A stretch of 64,000 nucleotides of DNA from Trachythela sp. YZ-2020 (taxonomy: Eukaryota > Cnidaria > Anthozoa > Malacalcyonacea > Clavulariidae), in assembly GCA_016169945.1 (NCBI GenBank), contig JADLSH010000393.1, forward strand, positions 12,147,001-12,211,000. Reading direction: 5' to 3'. Numbering within the stretch: position 1 is the stretch's first letter; each line of letters starts with the position of its first letter. Shown here piece after piece: positions 11,919-26,900 of the stretch. Both the position numbers and the translations under genes were made by a program. Below the pieces are notes generated by a model. The model saw only the letters and a list, made by a program, of their open reading frames with translations. It was not told the origin of the DNA and ran no database searches.

Positions 11919-14900
11919 ATGGAAGTAGTTACAGCAGCCTTTCAATGGGGACAGATAGCCCGAAGTCAAAGTCAACCTCATCTGGCAATTAGCCACTTTA
12001 CTAAAGCCTTAGAATATTTCCACTCTGCTGTTGGTCACAATTATGATCCGATTTTCTGGTCAACGATCTTGTTTGCTCGGGCTGATGCTTATTTAATATT
12101 CCAACGATATGGTCTTTCAGCCAACGATATAAAACAGGCGCTAAATGACTGTCCTCAGCAACTTTCTAATTCTGTAAGATTCATTTATTATATTTCTATA
12201 ATTGCTGCCATTATATTCGAAAGAAACTACAAGGAGTGCAATTGAAGGAGTGAAATTAAAGGGGAAGTCAAAACAGAATACTTAGGCTCAAATGAGATAT
12301 TATATAATGCTTACCTTGTACACAAAGTCTTGCATCTTCTAGTTAAATCCAAGTCGAGAAATATAGCGTTCAAAGCGCTAAAATTTGCATATAACGCAGC
12401 CCCCATGATATACATCTGAGCAAACCTGCTATCACGCAGTGGTTTTGCCTTGTGACCGTCGAGACTTGGTCTAACCCAGATCAGTGGTCTAACCCTTATT
12501 ATAATATATGTTAAGGTTCGGGGTTGGGTGGGGTTTGGGATTAGTGTTTATATAAATTTCGATAAGGGTTAGACAAAGTCCCTACCATCACAAGGCAAAA
12601 CCGCTGTGTGATTGCAGGTTCGCTCGGATGTATGTCATGGCGGATGCGTTATATGCAAATTTTAGCACTTTTATCAGCATATTTCTCGACTTGGATTTAA
12701 CGAGGAGATGTGAGACTTTGTGTGCAAGGTAAGCATTGTATAATCTTTCATTTGAGCCTAAGTTGTTCTGAACCAGGGATGGATCCAGCATGATTTGATA
12801 GGGGGGGTGCCAGGGGTGATTTAGTTAGGTGTTTCGCGCCGAAGTCGTGACACGCGTCCTTGCTAGGGGGGTACGGGGGCATGCCCCCCCGAAAAATGTT
12901 TGAATTCTAGAACCTCGGAAATGGCATTTCCTGCAATCTGGGCGACGGATTTCTGATATTTGAACAACAGAGTTGGACTTCTGGTTACTAGTGGTTAGTC
13001 TCTATTCTGTGGTCTGACTACTCACTACGTTTGAATCTACACAAAATATTGGGAATGTGATTAAGATTTTTAATGAAAAGCCACGTCGAATTGCACTGTA
13101 GTGACTGCAGGAAGTTGCTAGTCGTGATTGACTATATTTTGAATTGTTATTCACTTATCATCATGTTATTAGTTATTACTCAAAGTCTCAAATTACTGTC
13201 TCTTATTTTGTCTCATAATATAATTTTTGTTCGAACAATGACAATAGCCTTGCATTTGATAGGGAAATTGTTCAAATTTGCACCCCCCTGCACCCCCTTT
13301 GGCCAATCCTTGGGGGGGTGCGCACCCCCCCGCACCCCCCCGGTGGATCCATCCCTGTTCTGAACTATATCCCTTATGAAAAATTCCTATAAGAATTCCT
13401 ATAGGATTATTGTATAGGATTTTCAGACTTTTCTGGTAGGAATTTCAATAGGATATCCTAAAGAAATTCCTATAGAATTCTAAAGGAGTTCCTATAGACA
13501 ATTCTATAGGAGTTCCTGTCCCCTTGTGACAAAATAGATGTTAAAATATATATATAGTATATAATACCAGTATAAATAACTAATATTTAACTAACTAGTT
13601 GATTGGAGCATTATAAATTTATGGCAGCCTGTATGATGGAAGTAAACCTTTATAAAAGTCTAGTCCCATATACTCTATATCCCATAAATTTGCAGCATGT
13701 GGAAAGTAGGAACATTTCAGATTAACAGCTTGATGTATAATATTAATTAATTATATGAAGAATAAGGAGGCGAGATATAACAATGTAACCCACATAGAAA
13801 AACCATTAACTATTAAACAACAAATATCTAATTATCACCATCCCAAAGTTACTTGCGCTCCCAAAGTCATCGCCATTTTATTGAAGCATCTGCAAAGAAA
13901 ACAAAAGGTACGCTATAGCGTACATGTGTCTACTGGGACTGCGTTTGAAGGTCAACGTCACAGGAAGATGCTGAGTGTGGATAAAAAACATGAAATGACC
14001 ATTTTATGACAATAAAGATAGGCACTGTTTCAATTGTCGCTGATATTAGTTTTCAAATAGACACCATACAGATGTGAAGTGCAGATATCAACTAGTGATT
14101 TTCCAAGATACTGTACATGTGTGTACATTCCATTTTCATATTTAAAATTACATGCAAAGTGGCTAAACCTATTATATGAATGGAGATAGTTATATAGATT
14201 ATAAAGTGCCAGACTATACTGTAAACATTTCACTGGTATTGAAGAACTGGTCATTCGTCCAGCACCAGATGTCCTATATAATGTTAGCATGATGATAGTA
14301 CAGTAACATGATACCAATAAATTTGGATATAAACATACAAAGCCTACTGCAAGCCAAACACAACATTGCCTATAGTAGGGTTTTTTTTGTTTTTTTTAAA
14401 TAATTTAATAATATATATCAAAATAATTTAATTACAGTTTTGTAAATCAACAATAAGATAATGAAAACATTATAAATGTTATATAAGACAAACCATAGTT
14501 AATAGAGGTAATAAAATACATATAAAGTATTATAAATTCAAAAAACGACCGTGTATTTCAACGTGAGGCAGACTCAGGCAATGTGCAATTTAAAGATTCA
14601 AAACAACTTACTTCAATACTGAAGGAAATGCGAGAAGCGATTGTACAAAAGTGGCAAAGTGCATGCCTCGTGTTCTCATATGATCGAACCATTTATTGGT
14701 AAAAGCTGAAGCAAGCGTAACTCGGAAATCCTTGATCTCCAGACCACAGACCGCCGACAGCATATATGCCTCCTGTACTAGTAGACGCAAAAACAAAGGA
14801 AACAAACATACAACTAGTTAAAATAAAAAATAATTCATGAGATAAATCTACCCAAAAGGGAAGGGAGGGAAAGGGACATTGTTATATCTCGTCTCCGTAT

Positions 14901-17900
14901 TCTTCATATAATTCATATTATATACCACTCCCACAGATCTATTGCTAGTGTGGCTAAAACTGGTAATTAAGTTTCTCCCATTTTGTTGACCTAATTAGCT
15001 GCAGTTGTGTTGTCCATTAACAAACGGACTTTTATCTCTGCTTTGTTCTTTGCAAATGCTTTGAGAGCAAACGCTCCGGCTAGAAGTTCCAAGCAATTAA
15101 TATGGAGAGATTGCTCTTGGGATGTCCATCGTCCCCAGTTGTCACCCCCATACATGAGGCGCTCCAACCTTTTCGGGATGCATCTGTTTCTATGACTAGA
15201 TCTGGCTCTTCTGAACAAAAGGTCAGAACCCTAATAACAGTTTAGAAATTTGTCGAGTTGATGGTTGGGGAATGTCTAGTATGTTCTGACATATCTTCTT
15301 GGCTTTGCGCACCTTGTCCTTTGGACACACAGGACACACAAAGTCATTTATTTATGTGGATAATTCTGTGGATTCTGCCATCATTAACATACATGTTGGC
15401 TAGATAAAATGATGATTCGAATTCCTAATTGCCTCAGAAGCCCTACAACTGGTTTATTTTGGTGAAAACTCGGAGGGTTTGACGCCAGTCCTGAGGGAAG
15501 ACATGGCGAAGAGATTATCATTCCACACTAGTCACATGTTTTACCCAAATTGGTACCGTAAAATAGGCATCTTTTAGATCTATCTTGATAACAAATTGTC
15601 CTTTTTTAAAATATCTCGAATGTTTTCCATCTTGAAATGTTCGTATCTCAAAAACTGATTGAGATGGTTGCTGATAATAATGGGGCATTTACAATAGCGA
15701 GTTGATAGCCTGAAGAACCCAAGGATTTTGGCAAATTATTTCTCATTTGCTTAGACAGTGTTTTATTAGAGACCTTACGATTTCAAGACGGCAACGTGAC
15801 GACGACGGCTATAAGTACAATCAAATTTATAGTATTTTAGAATAGAAATTAATAATTAAAATCCCACGGGAGTTTTAGACGTCATCCTCGCTCTGTTTAC
15901 AAAGGTAAACTACAGATTTTTACGCCTTGTGTGCAACGTCTGCATTTCAAGCCGCGAGAAGTGGTACTCAGCAAATTGGCTCAGTACTGAAGTAGATAAT
16001 ATATCTTCTAAACCAAGAAGCCCTTATCTCAACTTCCACAAACTGAAGTGAGTTCATACGATTGATAATACACGACAATTTATTTGAAGCAGTTTCTTTT
16101 GGCCGTCGTCATTCGCGTTGCCGTCCTACATCGTAAGGTCTCTATTCTCCCTGCAAGGGGAAGATGGTTGTGAGGCAACTTTTGCAATGAACTACTTCTA
16201 AAAGCCCTTGTTTTTGTCTGATACTTACCTTGGTTACTGTTGTTGTTGTTGTTGTTGTTGAGGTTGTGGATGAACACCCCAGGAGCCTCGACGACGTTGA
16301 AACCTCGGTTGAAGCAAGTCCTTGGAGCACCCCGGTAACTTGCACCACTTCTTTGGAAACCTCTGCATAGGAAGGGAGTGGTGCGACCACGAAAAATACC
16401 AGGATAACAGCCCACATTTGCAACCTGAACTAGGGTTTTAGCAGTATTCGATTGTTGCTTGTAACTGTACTGTATCTTTTGTATTTAACATACAGCACCC
16501 TCATTGATAACAGCAATTATGTTTGCTGACGAGGTTATGCTGTTAAAATATTAAATTGAAATTGAAAACGGTCTTCAAAACATTCTCCAAAAAGGTTATT
16601 TTTATCATCGGGGAACTCTTCTGCAGCTAGTGAGGCCAGAGTCCCTTTATTGTTGATCTTTTTTAGAGCTATATATGGTACGTCGTTCTTTCGATAGTAG
16701 TGCAGAGGCATTACCAACTAACATCATACCGTTGGAAATAGCACTTTAGAGATAAAACAATATTGCCATCTTTCTCAGATGGGGCTACTAGTTGGTTTAA
16801 ATCGAGGGGAAAATCACTCTAAAAGTCTCGTAAAATTAAAAAAAAGTCCCACTATAAAATTCCCGGACTTTCGAAAGTCTAAAAGTCTCGTACTCTTTTT
16901 AGGAGTGATTTGCCCTCAAAAACAAGATATCCAAAACTCGTTCTTGCAAAAACCGAATATCCTTATCTGCTTGCTTTAGATCTGGAATCAGACATGTTAA
17001 ATAACCTATCAGGTCAGGATATCTGACATATATATTGTCTTGTCAATCAAATCACTATAGAGGTTTGCTTGCCTCTTGCCTTGAGGCCGGCGAAGAAGAC
17101 TAAATTCTCATTCTCTTCCAAACTGATGTCGTATTGCGAATTACTTGCCTCAAAATCATTGCGAGGCCGTTTTCGTAGAGGTTCAGACGCCTCAAAAACA
17201 TTTCGGACACTGTTTCTTCATTTGCCCGTGCCGTTAAAAGGGCCTTGGATGCCCCGACATTGATAATTTGTACATCTTGGCGATTTATTGAGAGCAGATT
17301 GAAGCAATTTTAGAGCTTCTGGATCCGCAAAAATTGACCGAACTAAAGCTGTACCATTGCCTGACTCTGGTATTTCCTCAGCAGAAACCGCTGCGATGGT
17401 ATCCAACGACGATAGATGCTCTTGCAAGCTATATTTTCCCGGCATGGGCGCATGGCCATGCTTCGTTGCGAGCGAAATATAATGGCGAAGACATTGGGAG
17501 CGCAAGGAACTTTGGGATGGTGTTAATTAGATACTTGTTGGTTAATAGTTAATTGGTTACATTACATTACATTACTCAGCTCACTCCCCATTGTGGCTTT
17601 TCAGTGACCGATTACATCAAGTATCTAGCTTACCTATATTATGTACTTAGCCTACATGATTTCTTTTTACAATTGTGATATTACTTTCCTAATCTGTCTA
17701 TCCTATTCCTGACCCACCCAGTCAACTTTCCCTGTGGGAGGAAACCGGAGTGCCCGGAGAAAACCCACGACTTTCGACAGAGCGTTGACTTACTCTTTTC
17801 ACATGAGTGTGATGAGTAAAGTCCTCAACGAGAATCGAACTCAAGACTCAGAGGTGAAAGGCGCTTGCTCTGACGACTGCGCCACCGAATCCCCTTACAT

Positions 17901-20900
17901 TGTTATATCGAGGCAACATTTTTGAAATATAATCTAAATCTTGTGGTTTGACTTGACATTAAAGTTGTAAGGATCACAATTACGAGTTACATAACCACTA
18001 GTGGCAGGATTGAGAAAATCTCTACATTCAGTAGGTATACTGTAGCTCAATATACTGTATATTTATACTGTATTATTAATGATCTAATACACGAAATTTG
18101 AGACCAGTTTCTTAGGGAAAAAACTTGTAATGGTTAAACCCTGTGAGTAAGTTAGAAATTCATTTTATATTAATGATCCCCAGGCCTAACTGCTTTAAGC
18201 CTTTATAGCAATTGAGTTGGTATTGCCTTTCAGGAGGATGCTCAGTTATGGTTTGAACGTGGAAAAACCGTTCCTCCGGGTATGGCAGTATGGTGTTATT
18301 CGGCTGCTTTGCATTTTTCTGCTGGAGACAATACGTTTCAGAGTGCGATATATTCCAACAGAGCTTTGTCTCACTATAATATTGGAAATCAGGCAAAATG
18401 TGAAAAGGATATTGAAGAGTCCAAAAAATTGGACGTTGGCCCACCACTGGTGAGTTTTTTTCATTGTACATGAAATTCCTTAATAGTGTACAGTGTATAG
18501 ACTTAAAAAGAGAAACAAATATATATCACACCATTTACATTGAGCAAATACGTGGCTGGCACTTCTAATAAAACTACTTTGTTTCCCGATGTTCAATTTT
18601 GTCTTGCTTATTGTCAATTGTTCGCGCCAATAGAGTGTACTGACCATATCTTCTGACAGTAGTATATCACAAAAATATTAGGATCTCTGATTGGCAAATA
18701 TGTGTAAGTTTTCATTAACGAGTGTGTTGTGATTGGCTGTTTCTCATTAGTTGTTTTTGCATGATAGTGAGATTGGTAACGCCTTACACAAGAAGTTTAA
18801 ATTTCAACTTTCAACAAGCGAGCAAATTAACCAAAGCGAGGAAAATATAACTCTGTCTCTCTGTGTAAAGTAAGAAGATGTTATATATTAAGAATACTAA
18901 TAGTGAATGTTATGTTGTATATAGACTAAAGCCACGTGCAGGCGTAAATTGAAACTCTAAAATTGTTTCTAGTTATTAATCTTCACTATTTAATTAGCTT
19001 TTCTTTCGAATATTTCTTAATATAAAATTTTGAAATTGTGTAGGTAGCAGCCAACAGCATGAAGCACCAGGGCATGGATATGGTTCGTATAAAAGACTAT
19101 GACCGAGCTGTACGTTTACTGCAACTTGCTGAAAATTATTTCCGGCCACTTAATCTTGCCGACCAATCAATGAAACCTCGCTGGTACGAGAGCTGGAAGT
19201 GTTTAATTAATGCTGCTTGGTGTGGTAAAATGTATGTGAAAGCTATACAAACAGGAAAGAAGTGGCAACAAATGGAACAGATTACTAGACAGGTATGTGA
19301 AGTATCGTTGGGTGCCCAATTTTGGTGACGCTATTCATCATGACGCTCGTGTATGGACATATTTAAAACTTTGTTATTGTTGTTGAAGGTCACCACAAAC
19401 TGACACAAATACAGTTTTTCATCCAGTCCCCTCTCGAGAATCTGACGTCCGTGGCGTTAAAAATCGCTTTCTTAAGCTCACTAATAGGAGACAGATACCA
19501 TTGGGGGGGGGGGGTGGGGCGGTGGTGCAATAGATGGTTGTAATTAGCGCAAAGCTCGGAAATAATTAGTTTTTTATCATGTTTAATTTAACAGACAGAA
19601 GCCTGTGCTTGGAAGGAGAGAGGAAACGAAATGTTTAAGGAACAAAAGTATGAAAGTGCCATTGATTGTTACACTCTGTCGATTCAGTTTGCTCCTGATA
19701 ATGTTGATCTACTACTTGGAACACTGCACAGTAATCGTTCACATGTGTATTTGAAAAAGAAACAGTTTAAGAAATCCAAAGAAGATGCGGAGAAGTGCTT
19801 AAAGTATCGTCCAGATTGGTCCAAGGTATGATTGAACAAATTTCTACCACAATTTTTTCTCAGTGCTGTCTACTATGGATTAAATGTAATTTTCACTTGT
19901 TTATCATAATACAGCTTACCCGTTATAGCTAGTTAGTATTTTTTTCAAATTGAACATTTTTAGACATCAGCTAGGGTTACTGCAATATCACTATTGTAAT
20001 AAGTACTTCTATGTCATGTTCCCTACCATACGAGAAGTCACCTCAATGGTGTGTGTTATATTTATTGTTTTTAGAGTTTCTACCGATTAGGATCAGCCCT
20101 GATGGAACTTAAAGATTACGACCGCGCTCTGGAGGTTTTAAAGAAAGGGCTGACTATGAAAGAAACTGCAGAAAAAGACAAGTACGACATAGTTCACAAA
20201 ATCATGACGCTGGCTTACAACTGTGAAGGTACAATGAGCAGTAGTGTAGTTTTCGTGTTGTTTTAAGAGTAAATTTTAAATCAACTGAACTTAAATTTGA
20301 CATTTCGATAATAGTGAATACGAATGAAAAGTATTTTCAACTTATGAAAGCAAAACCAGGGACAGTTGTTTGGTAGGATTTCAAGTTTTTCAACCTCCAA
20401 TTCGATCGAGCGCTCTGACCAGTAAACCTTTACTTTACAGTAGACAAGGCATAAGTTTTTATGAGTTGATGTGTAATGCCAATATATGATATAACATTAT
20501 AACGATAACTGAAGCTTAGTTTTCGGTATTTCTGAATATTTAACAGTTTTATTATATACACAAGCTCTGGATCTGGATATTTACATTTTCAAGTAAAATT
20601 TGAATTTCCTCTTTTAATTGTCCAAATCTGCCAGCCATTTTTCTACTTTTGTCTACTAGCAGGATATGTAAGAAATATTATATGAGCTCGAGTCGGATAT
20701 TGGCTGTGATAGCGAGGCGGGCTTCTTGTGGCTACATCAGCTAGCCAATATCCGAGAGAGAGTATAATATTTATTTCATACATATATAGCACAATGTCAA
20801 TGCTCCATAAATAAAAATAAAATAAAAGATAAGCTGTTTTGTTTTTTTTTTTTTTTTTATGGCTAAAAAGGCAAAATGCAAATTAAAAAGTTATGATTAT

Positions 20901-23900
20901 TATTTTTACATGTTTACTTTTTTTAATTTCTTATTAATATGATATTTTGATACACATTCATACACTTTCATTCCAAAAAAAACCTTGTTCCATTTTGTTT
21001 CCTTTTTGTGTTCTACTCCAATTTCTTCATCTCTCATGCTTTACAATTCATGAGAAGCTACTCTTTTTTTTTTTTTTTTTTTGATTGTAGATATTGCCTA
21101 CTAGATATCACAAACATATCAAAATATCACAACCAATCAGATTGCAGCATTGTGGCTGGCTATATTATAAGAGCTAATATCCTGCTAGTAGAGAACCAAT
21201 CAAATTGTAGAATACCTCATATCCAGAGCTTGTGTATATAATAATAACGTTTATTAGATTCTCGTCCCATAAACGGGATTATGTAATTAATACATATTAC
21301 TTACCTTTGTTAAAAATACTATACTGTAAGTTAAGAATTTGTACTTGAAATTGCTATACTAATTATACGTGTACTATAACTTATTCACATTCTAATCCAC
21401 GAAGGAAGATACTTTCTGTTCTATCACACACTCTAATAAAAACACCAACCACAAGCAAACCAGGTGCCTGGTTGTCCTGGCTAAATCAACCCAAATAACC
21501 AGAAAATTTAATCAAGAAATTTAACTTAACCTAGATACTGCTATTTTTAGTTTATCCAGGAAATTTTGAGCAGACTGTTTAAGTGCATAATATGTAATAT
21601 ATTGCAATTTAGATGGACCAATGAAAGTTACTTTCGAACTTCCTCGTGACTGTTTGAGTAGATATCTGAAAGAATGCGTGGAAAAACATTACTGGAAGTA
21701 TTTGGAAGTCTTCCTACTTGGTGGCGGTGGTCAACGGTCGTATGCTAAAGGTGAAGGTGGAATTGCAACTGGCAATTGTGATCTCAATGAGATCTCGCTA
21801 TGTGATGTTATGAAGTCAGACCCTAAACCAAACATGTATTATGAACTTATCTCTGCCCTGATAGATCATGGTGTTTTGGTGAATGGACGCAATGAACAAG
21901 ATATTCCATTAGCTTCCGCAGTGAATTACGATGATCATGATCTTGCTGTTGTTTTGCTGAAGAAGAACGCAAATCCTGATGGTCTTATGAGAAGTAAATT
22001 TAGAAAACACGATGATACGCCGATTCACTCTGCGTTCAGAATTGGACTTTCTTCAGGTGTGTTTAATATTCGAGGATACGTAATTGTATTTATAATTGTA
22101 TTTAAAATTCCAATAACCTATTTTGTAGTCTGATATAGTAACTCAATATTGTTCTGTATTATATACAGTACATACTTTTTAAATTCTTTCTAAACTGAAA
22201 AGGTTTATTTTTACACTGTCCAAGCATACAAATAAATTCGTATCCCTATTACACCCAAATTTTGGACGATTCCGTTCACAAACGCTGATACTTTTTGCCA
22301 CAAACATCGACATTTTTCACACTATCAACCTGGGGCAGGTGTGTTGAATGTTGCATTATTGTACACATAGTCTTACCCCCTAATTTTTTCAAGCAACATT
22401 ACCAAAAAATTTTAAACCTGTTATCACAGAACATCTCCAAAAAATGAGTCGACGGATTTTTTGCCGTTACCATGACATAGATATTTGCATCTAAATAGAA
22501 AAGACGGCCAGAAAGTTCCTCAAGATCTCCTTAATGGTTTTTCTTGTTCAGCAAATTTGTGTAACAAAAATGTCTACAATTTGTATACGCACTTTTGTAT
22601 GAAGTAAACACGTACATATTTTATTATTTCAATACTGTTTCATAATTTTGAAATGCCTAGGACACTGGCAGCTTTTTAATCACTTGATGGAAAACTCAGA
22701 AAGTTCAGCCAACACCACTACGCCATATCCTGAAACTCTAGACAAAAAAGGAAACAGTCTTTATCATTTAGTGGCGTCTGGCGAAAGAGTGTGGCATCAC
22801 GCAGTTGAAGGAATAGATCTTCTTAGGAAGTACAAGGTTGACCCAAGAACAAGGAACAAAGATGGAAAGACTCCATTAATGATGATGATACGTCAGAACA
22901 GTGACTCCAGATATCGCTTGATTGAAGAAAGTGTTAAAAGCATTGCACCTGAAAATCCTAAGAAGAAAAAAAGGAAAAAGAAAAATAGAAACAACGAGAG
23001 AGTTGCTATCCCGACTCCAAGCAAATGCAAAAAAGCTGAAGATACAAAGCCGGTTGTCACGCCAAGCGTCGAGGAAGTGCCAGCTCCTGCAGTTCATTGT
23101 CCAACCGAGACAGAAAGATTACGTGAAAAGATTTCCCTAGCTATCAAAGATCTTCCTGCTGAAATTAAAGATGAAAATGAAACGAAAGAATCAGAGTGCA
23201 GCGAAGTTAAGGAAACTGGTGAAATTGATCAAAATGTTGCCAGCTGTAGCCATGAGACTATTTCTCCTCAAGAATTTAATGTCAACACCGAGAACGAAGT
23301 GATTGAAGATAAAGCACCTTTTCCGGCGCCAAGTTTAAATATTGATTCTGAAGATAATGATGAGATGAATGGTCACGAAGACGTGGTAGATGACGTCTGT
23401 GACGACACGTTTGATAAGTTAACATGGGAAGTGGAATGCACATCTGACGTGTGGAAAAAGCTTAAGAACAAAAAGTTACCACATAACAAAAAGAGGCAAA
23501 TTGTGAGAATAATCAGACAATTGGCTAATGGATATATGCGAGGAAGCCTTGCCAAACGATTGGTTGGAATTGCAAAGGAATCAAATATCCTTTTGTTCGA
23601 AGCGAAACTTGATAAATCAGCTCGTATTATATGGGAACGGGCGATTGCTTTCTCCCCTCGTTGTAGCGCCTTATCAGATAACAAGAATGAAAACAGAGGT
23701 GGAATTTATACCGAAGTTATTAGAATTTGGGACATCGTATTTGACCATGACACAGTGCCTAGGAAGATCAAGAGAATTGTTCGCTCTTATAATCGTGGCA
23801 CGAGTTGTTTTATCAAGAAGAATCTTAAAGGCACTCCAGTCGATAATTCATCATCGTCAACAAGTAACGATAACAAATCGATACCCAAAATATACGTCCC

Positions 23901-26900
23901 TAGAGAAGATCCCGAGCAGTTGACAGCAGAATATCTAACGGCGATTGACAAACCATGTAGCTCTAATGAATCATCCAAGATGTTCTTTCCACCTGGAAGC
24001 CCGGAAGAAACGGAGTACCACATACTTAAGTTTTACGCATTCTCCAATGCGATGGTTAACGCTATGCTTGATAATCAAAGTACGACAAATTTTGATTTTC
24101 CTTTTCGTGTATCGGAACTGGAACACTCTGTTATAAATCTGGCGCCAAAAGGAACAACATCAATTCTCTTGCTCGGACGCAGTGGAACAGGGAAAACAAC
24201 ATGTTGTCTTTATCGCTTGTGGAATAATTATCAAACATATTGGCAACATAACACACTTAGTGAACCTAGTATTCCAAATGTCGCACAGTTTATTCCACGA
24301 GAAATCGACGACATCACTGACGCTGGAAACGAAGGAGGTGGAAGTGAAACGTCCATGTTTGAAGAGAGAAGTAGTACTTCGTCGCACGATGTCACACAAG
24401 ATGATCAAGGCTGCTCAAGCTCTTGTTTAGAGCAGAAATCCAGGCCATCAATGGAAAAATCAGAACAAGTTGGAGCCGTGGAAAAAAGTGCTAACCAAGA
24501 ATCATCTTGCCGGAACGACGATAATGAAGATTTACAAACCACTGGGAAGGAACAAACTTTGGAACATCTTCATCAGGCATTTATCACGAAGAACGCAGTG
24601 TTGTGTAAGGAAGTCCAGAAGAATTTCATCGAGTTAAGTCAGGCATGTTTTTCAACACGAAAAGATGTTGACCATCAACAATCCTCGTCAGTGTACAAAT
24701 TTGAACAACTTGAAGAACAAGCATGGCCTTTGTTTATTTGTTCTCGCGACTGGCTGTTAATGTTAGATGCATCCTTGCCTGGTGAACCATTCTTCTGGAG
24801 AAACGAAGATGGCAAACTAGAAAGAAATGTCAAAGGTTGGGCTGAAGAAGATAACAATTTACAAGAAATACCGGTAGATTATTCCGACGAGGAAGATGAA
24901 AATGATGATGAAATTGAAAGCAAGGCCACAGCAGCAGATGGCGAACGTAATGAACAGCAAGTTGAAGGTGAACTGGATCTTCGACGAGAAATCACGTACC
25001 AAGTATTCAAGAATGAGCTGTGGCGGAAAATGACAAAGAAAAAGAAAGTAGATTATCATCCAAGTCTTGTGTGGACAGAGATAATATCGTTCATTAAAGG
25101 ATCTGTCGAAGCACTTCATAGTGAGAATGGTTACATAACGTTGGAAGAATATCAGACCATAGGAAACAAAAGGGCACCAAGTTTTACTGCAGATCGAGAA
25201 ACTATCTATGAATTGTTTTTGGCTTACCAACGCATTAAACGCAGTCAGGGAATGTTTGATGAAGCCGACGTGGTTTATTATATTTATCATCGCCTTGAAC
25301 ATCATATCCCAGCTTGGTCTATTCATGAGATTTATGTTGATGAGACACAGGACTTTACTCAAGCTGAACTATCAGTTATCATTCGTTCATGTCGTAATCC
25401 TAATAGATTATTCTTCACTGGAGATACAGCTCAGAGTATTATGAGAGGAATTGCTTTCCGCTTCAGTGATCTCAGATCACTTTTCTACTACATGAAAGAA
25501 TCTGTTAAATCTGTTGGCCAAGAAGCAGACGTCGTTGTTCCTGACAGAGTGTACGAACTCACTCACAATTATCGATCTCATGCTGGTATTTTGAACTTAG
25601 CTTCAAGCGTCACTGATCTGTTATATCACTTTTTTCCCCGAGTCGTTTGATCGGTTGGCGCGTGACCAGGGGTTGTTTGAAGGTCCTAAACCAGTCCTTT
25701 TGGAATCATGTAGTTTCAGTGATCTGGCTGTAATTCTTCGTGGTCACAAGAGGAAAACATCACCAATAGAATTTGGCGCTCATCAAGTCATTCTTGTTGC
25801 TTCTGATGAAGTCCGAGATTCGCTCCCAGAAGAACTGAGTCTTGCTCTGGTCATGACTATTTACGAAGCAAAGGGTCTGGAATTTGATGACGTACTGATA
25901 TACAACTTTTTCAAAGACTCTCAGGTAAGACCGCTGTCCTTTTCTTTTGCCAGTGTCTTATCTTATTTGTCAGCCTTTCCAGGGTATACGGACTAGTAAT
26001 ATAGGACCCGTTCGACACTTTTTTAGGTGCCGAATGGTGCCCTATTAGGGAGTTTGGTAAGTTAGAACGGCAACTGCGCGACTGCTTATATTTTGTGTTC
26101 AAGCAATAACATGTGACAATAATTATAGAATATTACGCCACTCCACAGAAGTTATATATAAATAAACACAGGTTCACACTTCCTTGTCTATTAACGTACT
26201 TGGTACATTGTGCATCTCAGTTACATACTTTATACGGACCACTCATAAGGAAAAGATACGAACCACAACGCGTATAAATAGATAAAGCGTTGATGTTTGT
26301 GTACATAACTGTCAATAGGATATTGTATATGTACTATCAAAGAGGGTAAATTTATGTGTATTTGCTCTCTATGGACGATATTTAGTACTAGTCCATTGTT
26401 CCGTATTAGACAGGGTCCGTATAAAATAGGTTAGTATTAAAGAAAATGTATGAGAATTTTGTGGGGACATAGGAAACTGTCTGTGTTAGAGAGTTGTCTG
26501 TAAGGAGAGATTCGACTTTTGGGTATATACATGAATCAGGGATGTCTGGACCACATATACTCCAAGTGTTGGACTTACTGTAAGTATATATTTATTTCTT
26601 CAGGCGCTGAAAGAATGGCGTGTTGTGGGAACATACAAAGAAAAGCAAGATGAAGACACAAACGTTAGTGCAACTGGTATCGCCGAAATCCTGGTGGACA
26701 ACTTAGAATACAAGGCAAGACCACTGGAGTTCAATCCCGACCAGCACAAGATCTTGATTTCAGAATTCAAATATATGTACACGGCTCTAACCAGAGCTCG
26801 GGTCAACGTTTGGTTGTTTGACGAGAGTGAAGAAGCCAGGACGCCCATGTTTGAATATTTTCAGAAACGTGGTGTAGTTGACGTGAAACGCGTGCAGAAG

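Larger units (their letters stand above)
12174..18233. other. TRANK1 intron 1, packed with repeats
   Basis: About 6 kb with no recognisable TRANK1 exon. It holds a foldback element (12278-12773), a hAT (12774-13357), a CCTATAG-repeat tract, a decayed DIRS-type retroelement (14965-17505), a tRNA-derived SINE (17555-17894), and, at its 3' end, the sequence that was copied to the window start. Confidence 0.7.

Noticed and set aside
16080..16423. Two overlapping minus-strand open frames with Asn or Thr runs
   Set aside because: The runs come from a (GTT)n microsatellite. A gag-like origin upstream of the DIRS remnant is possible but not shown.
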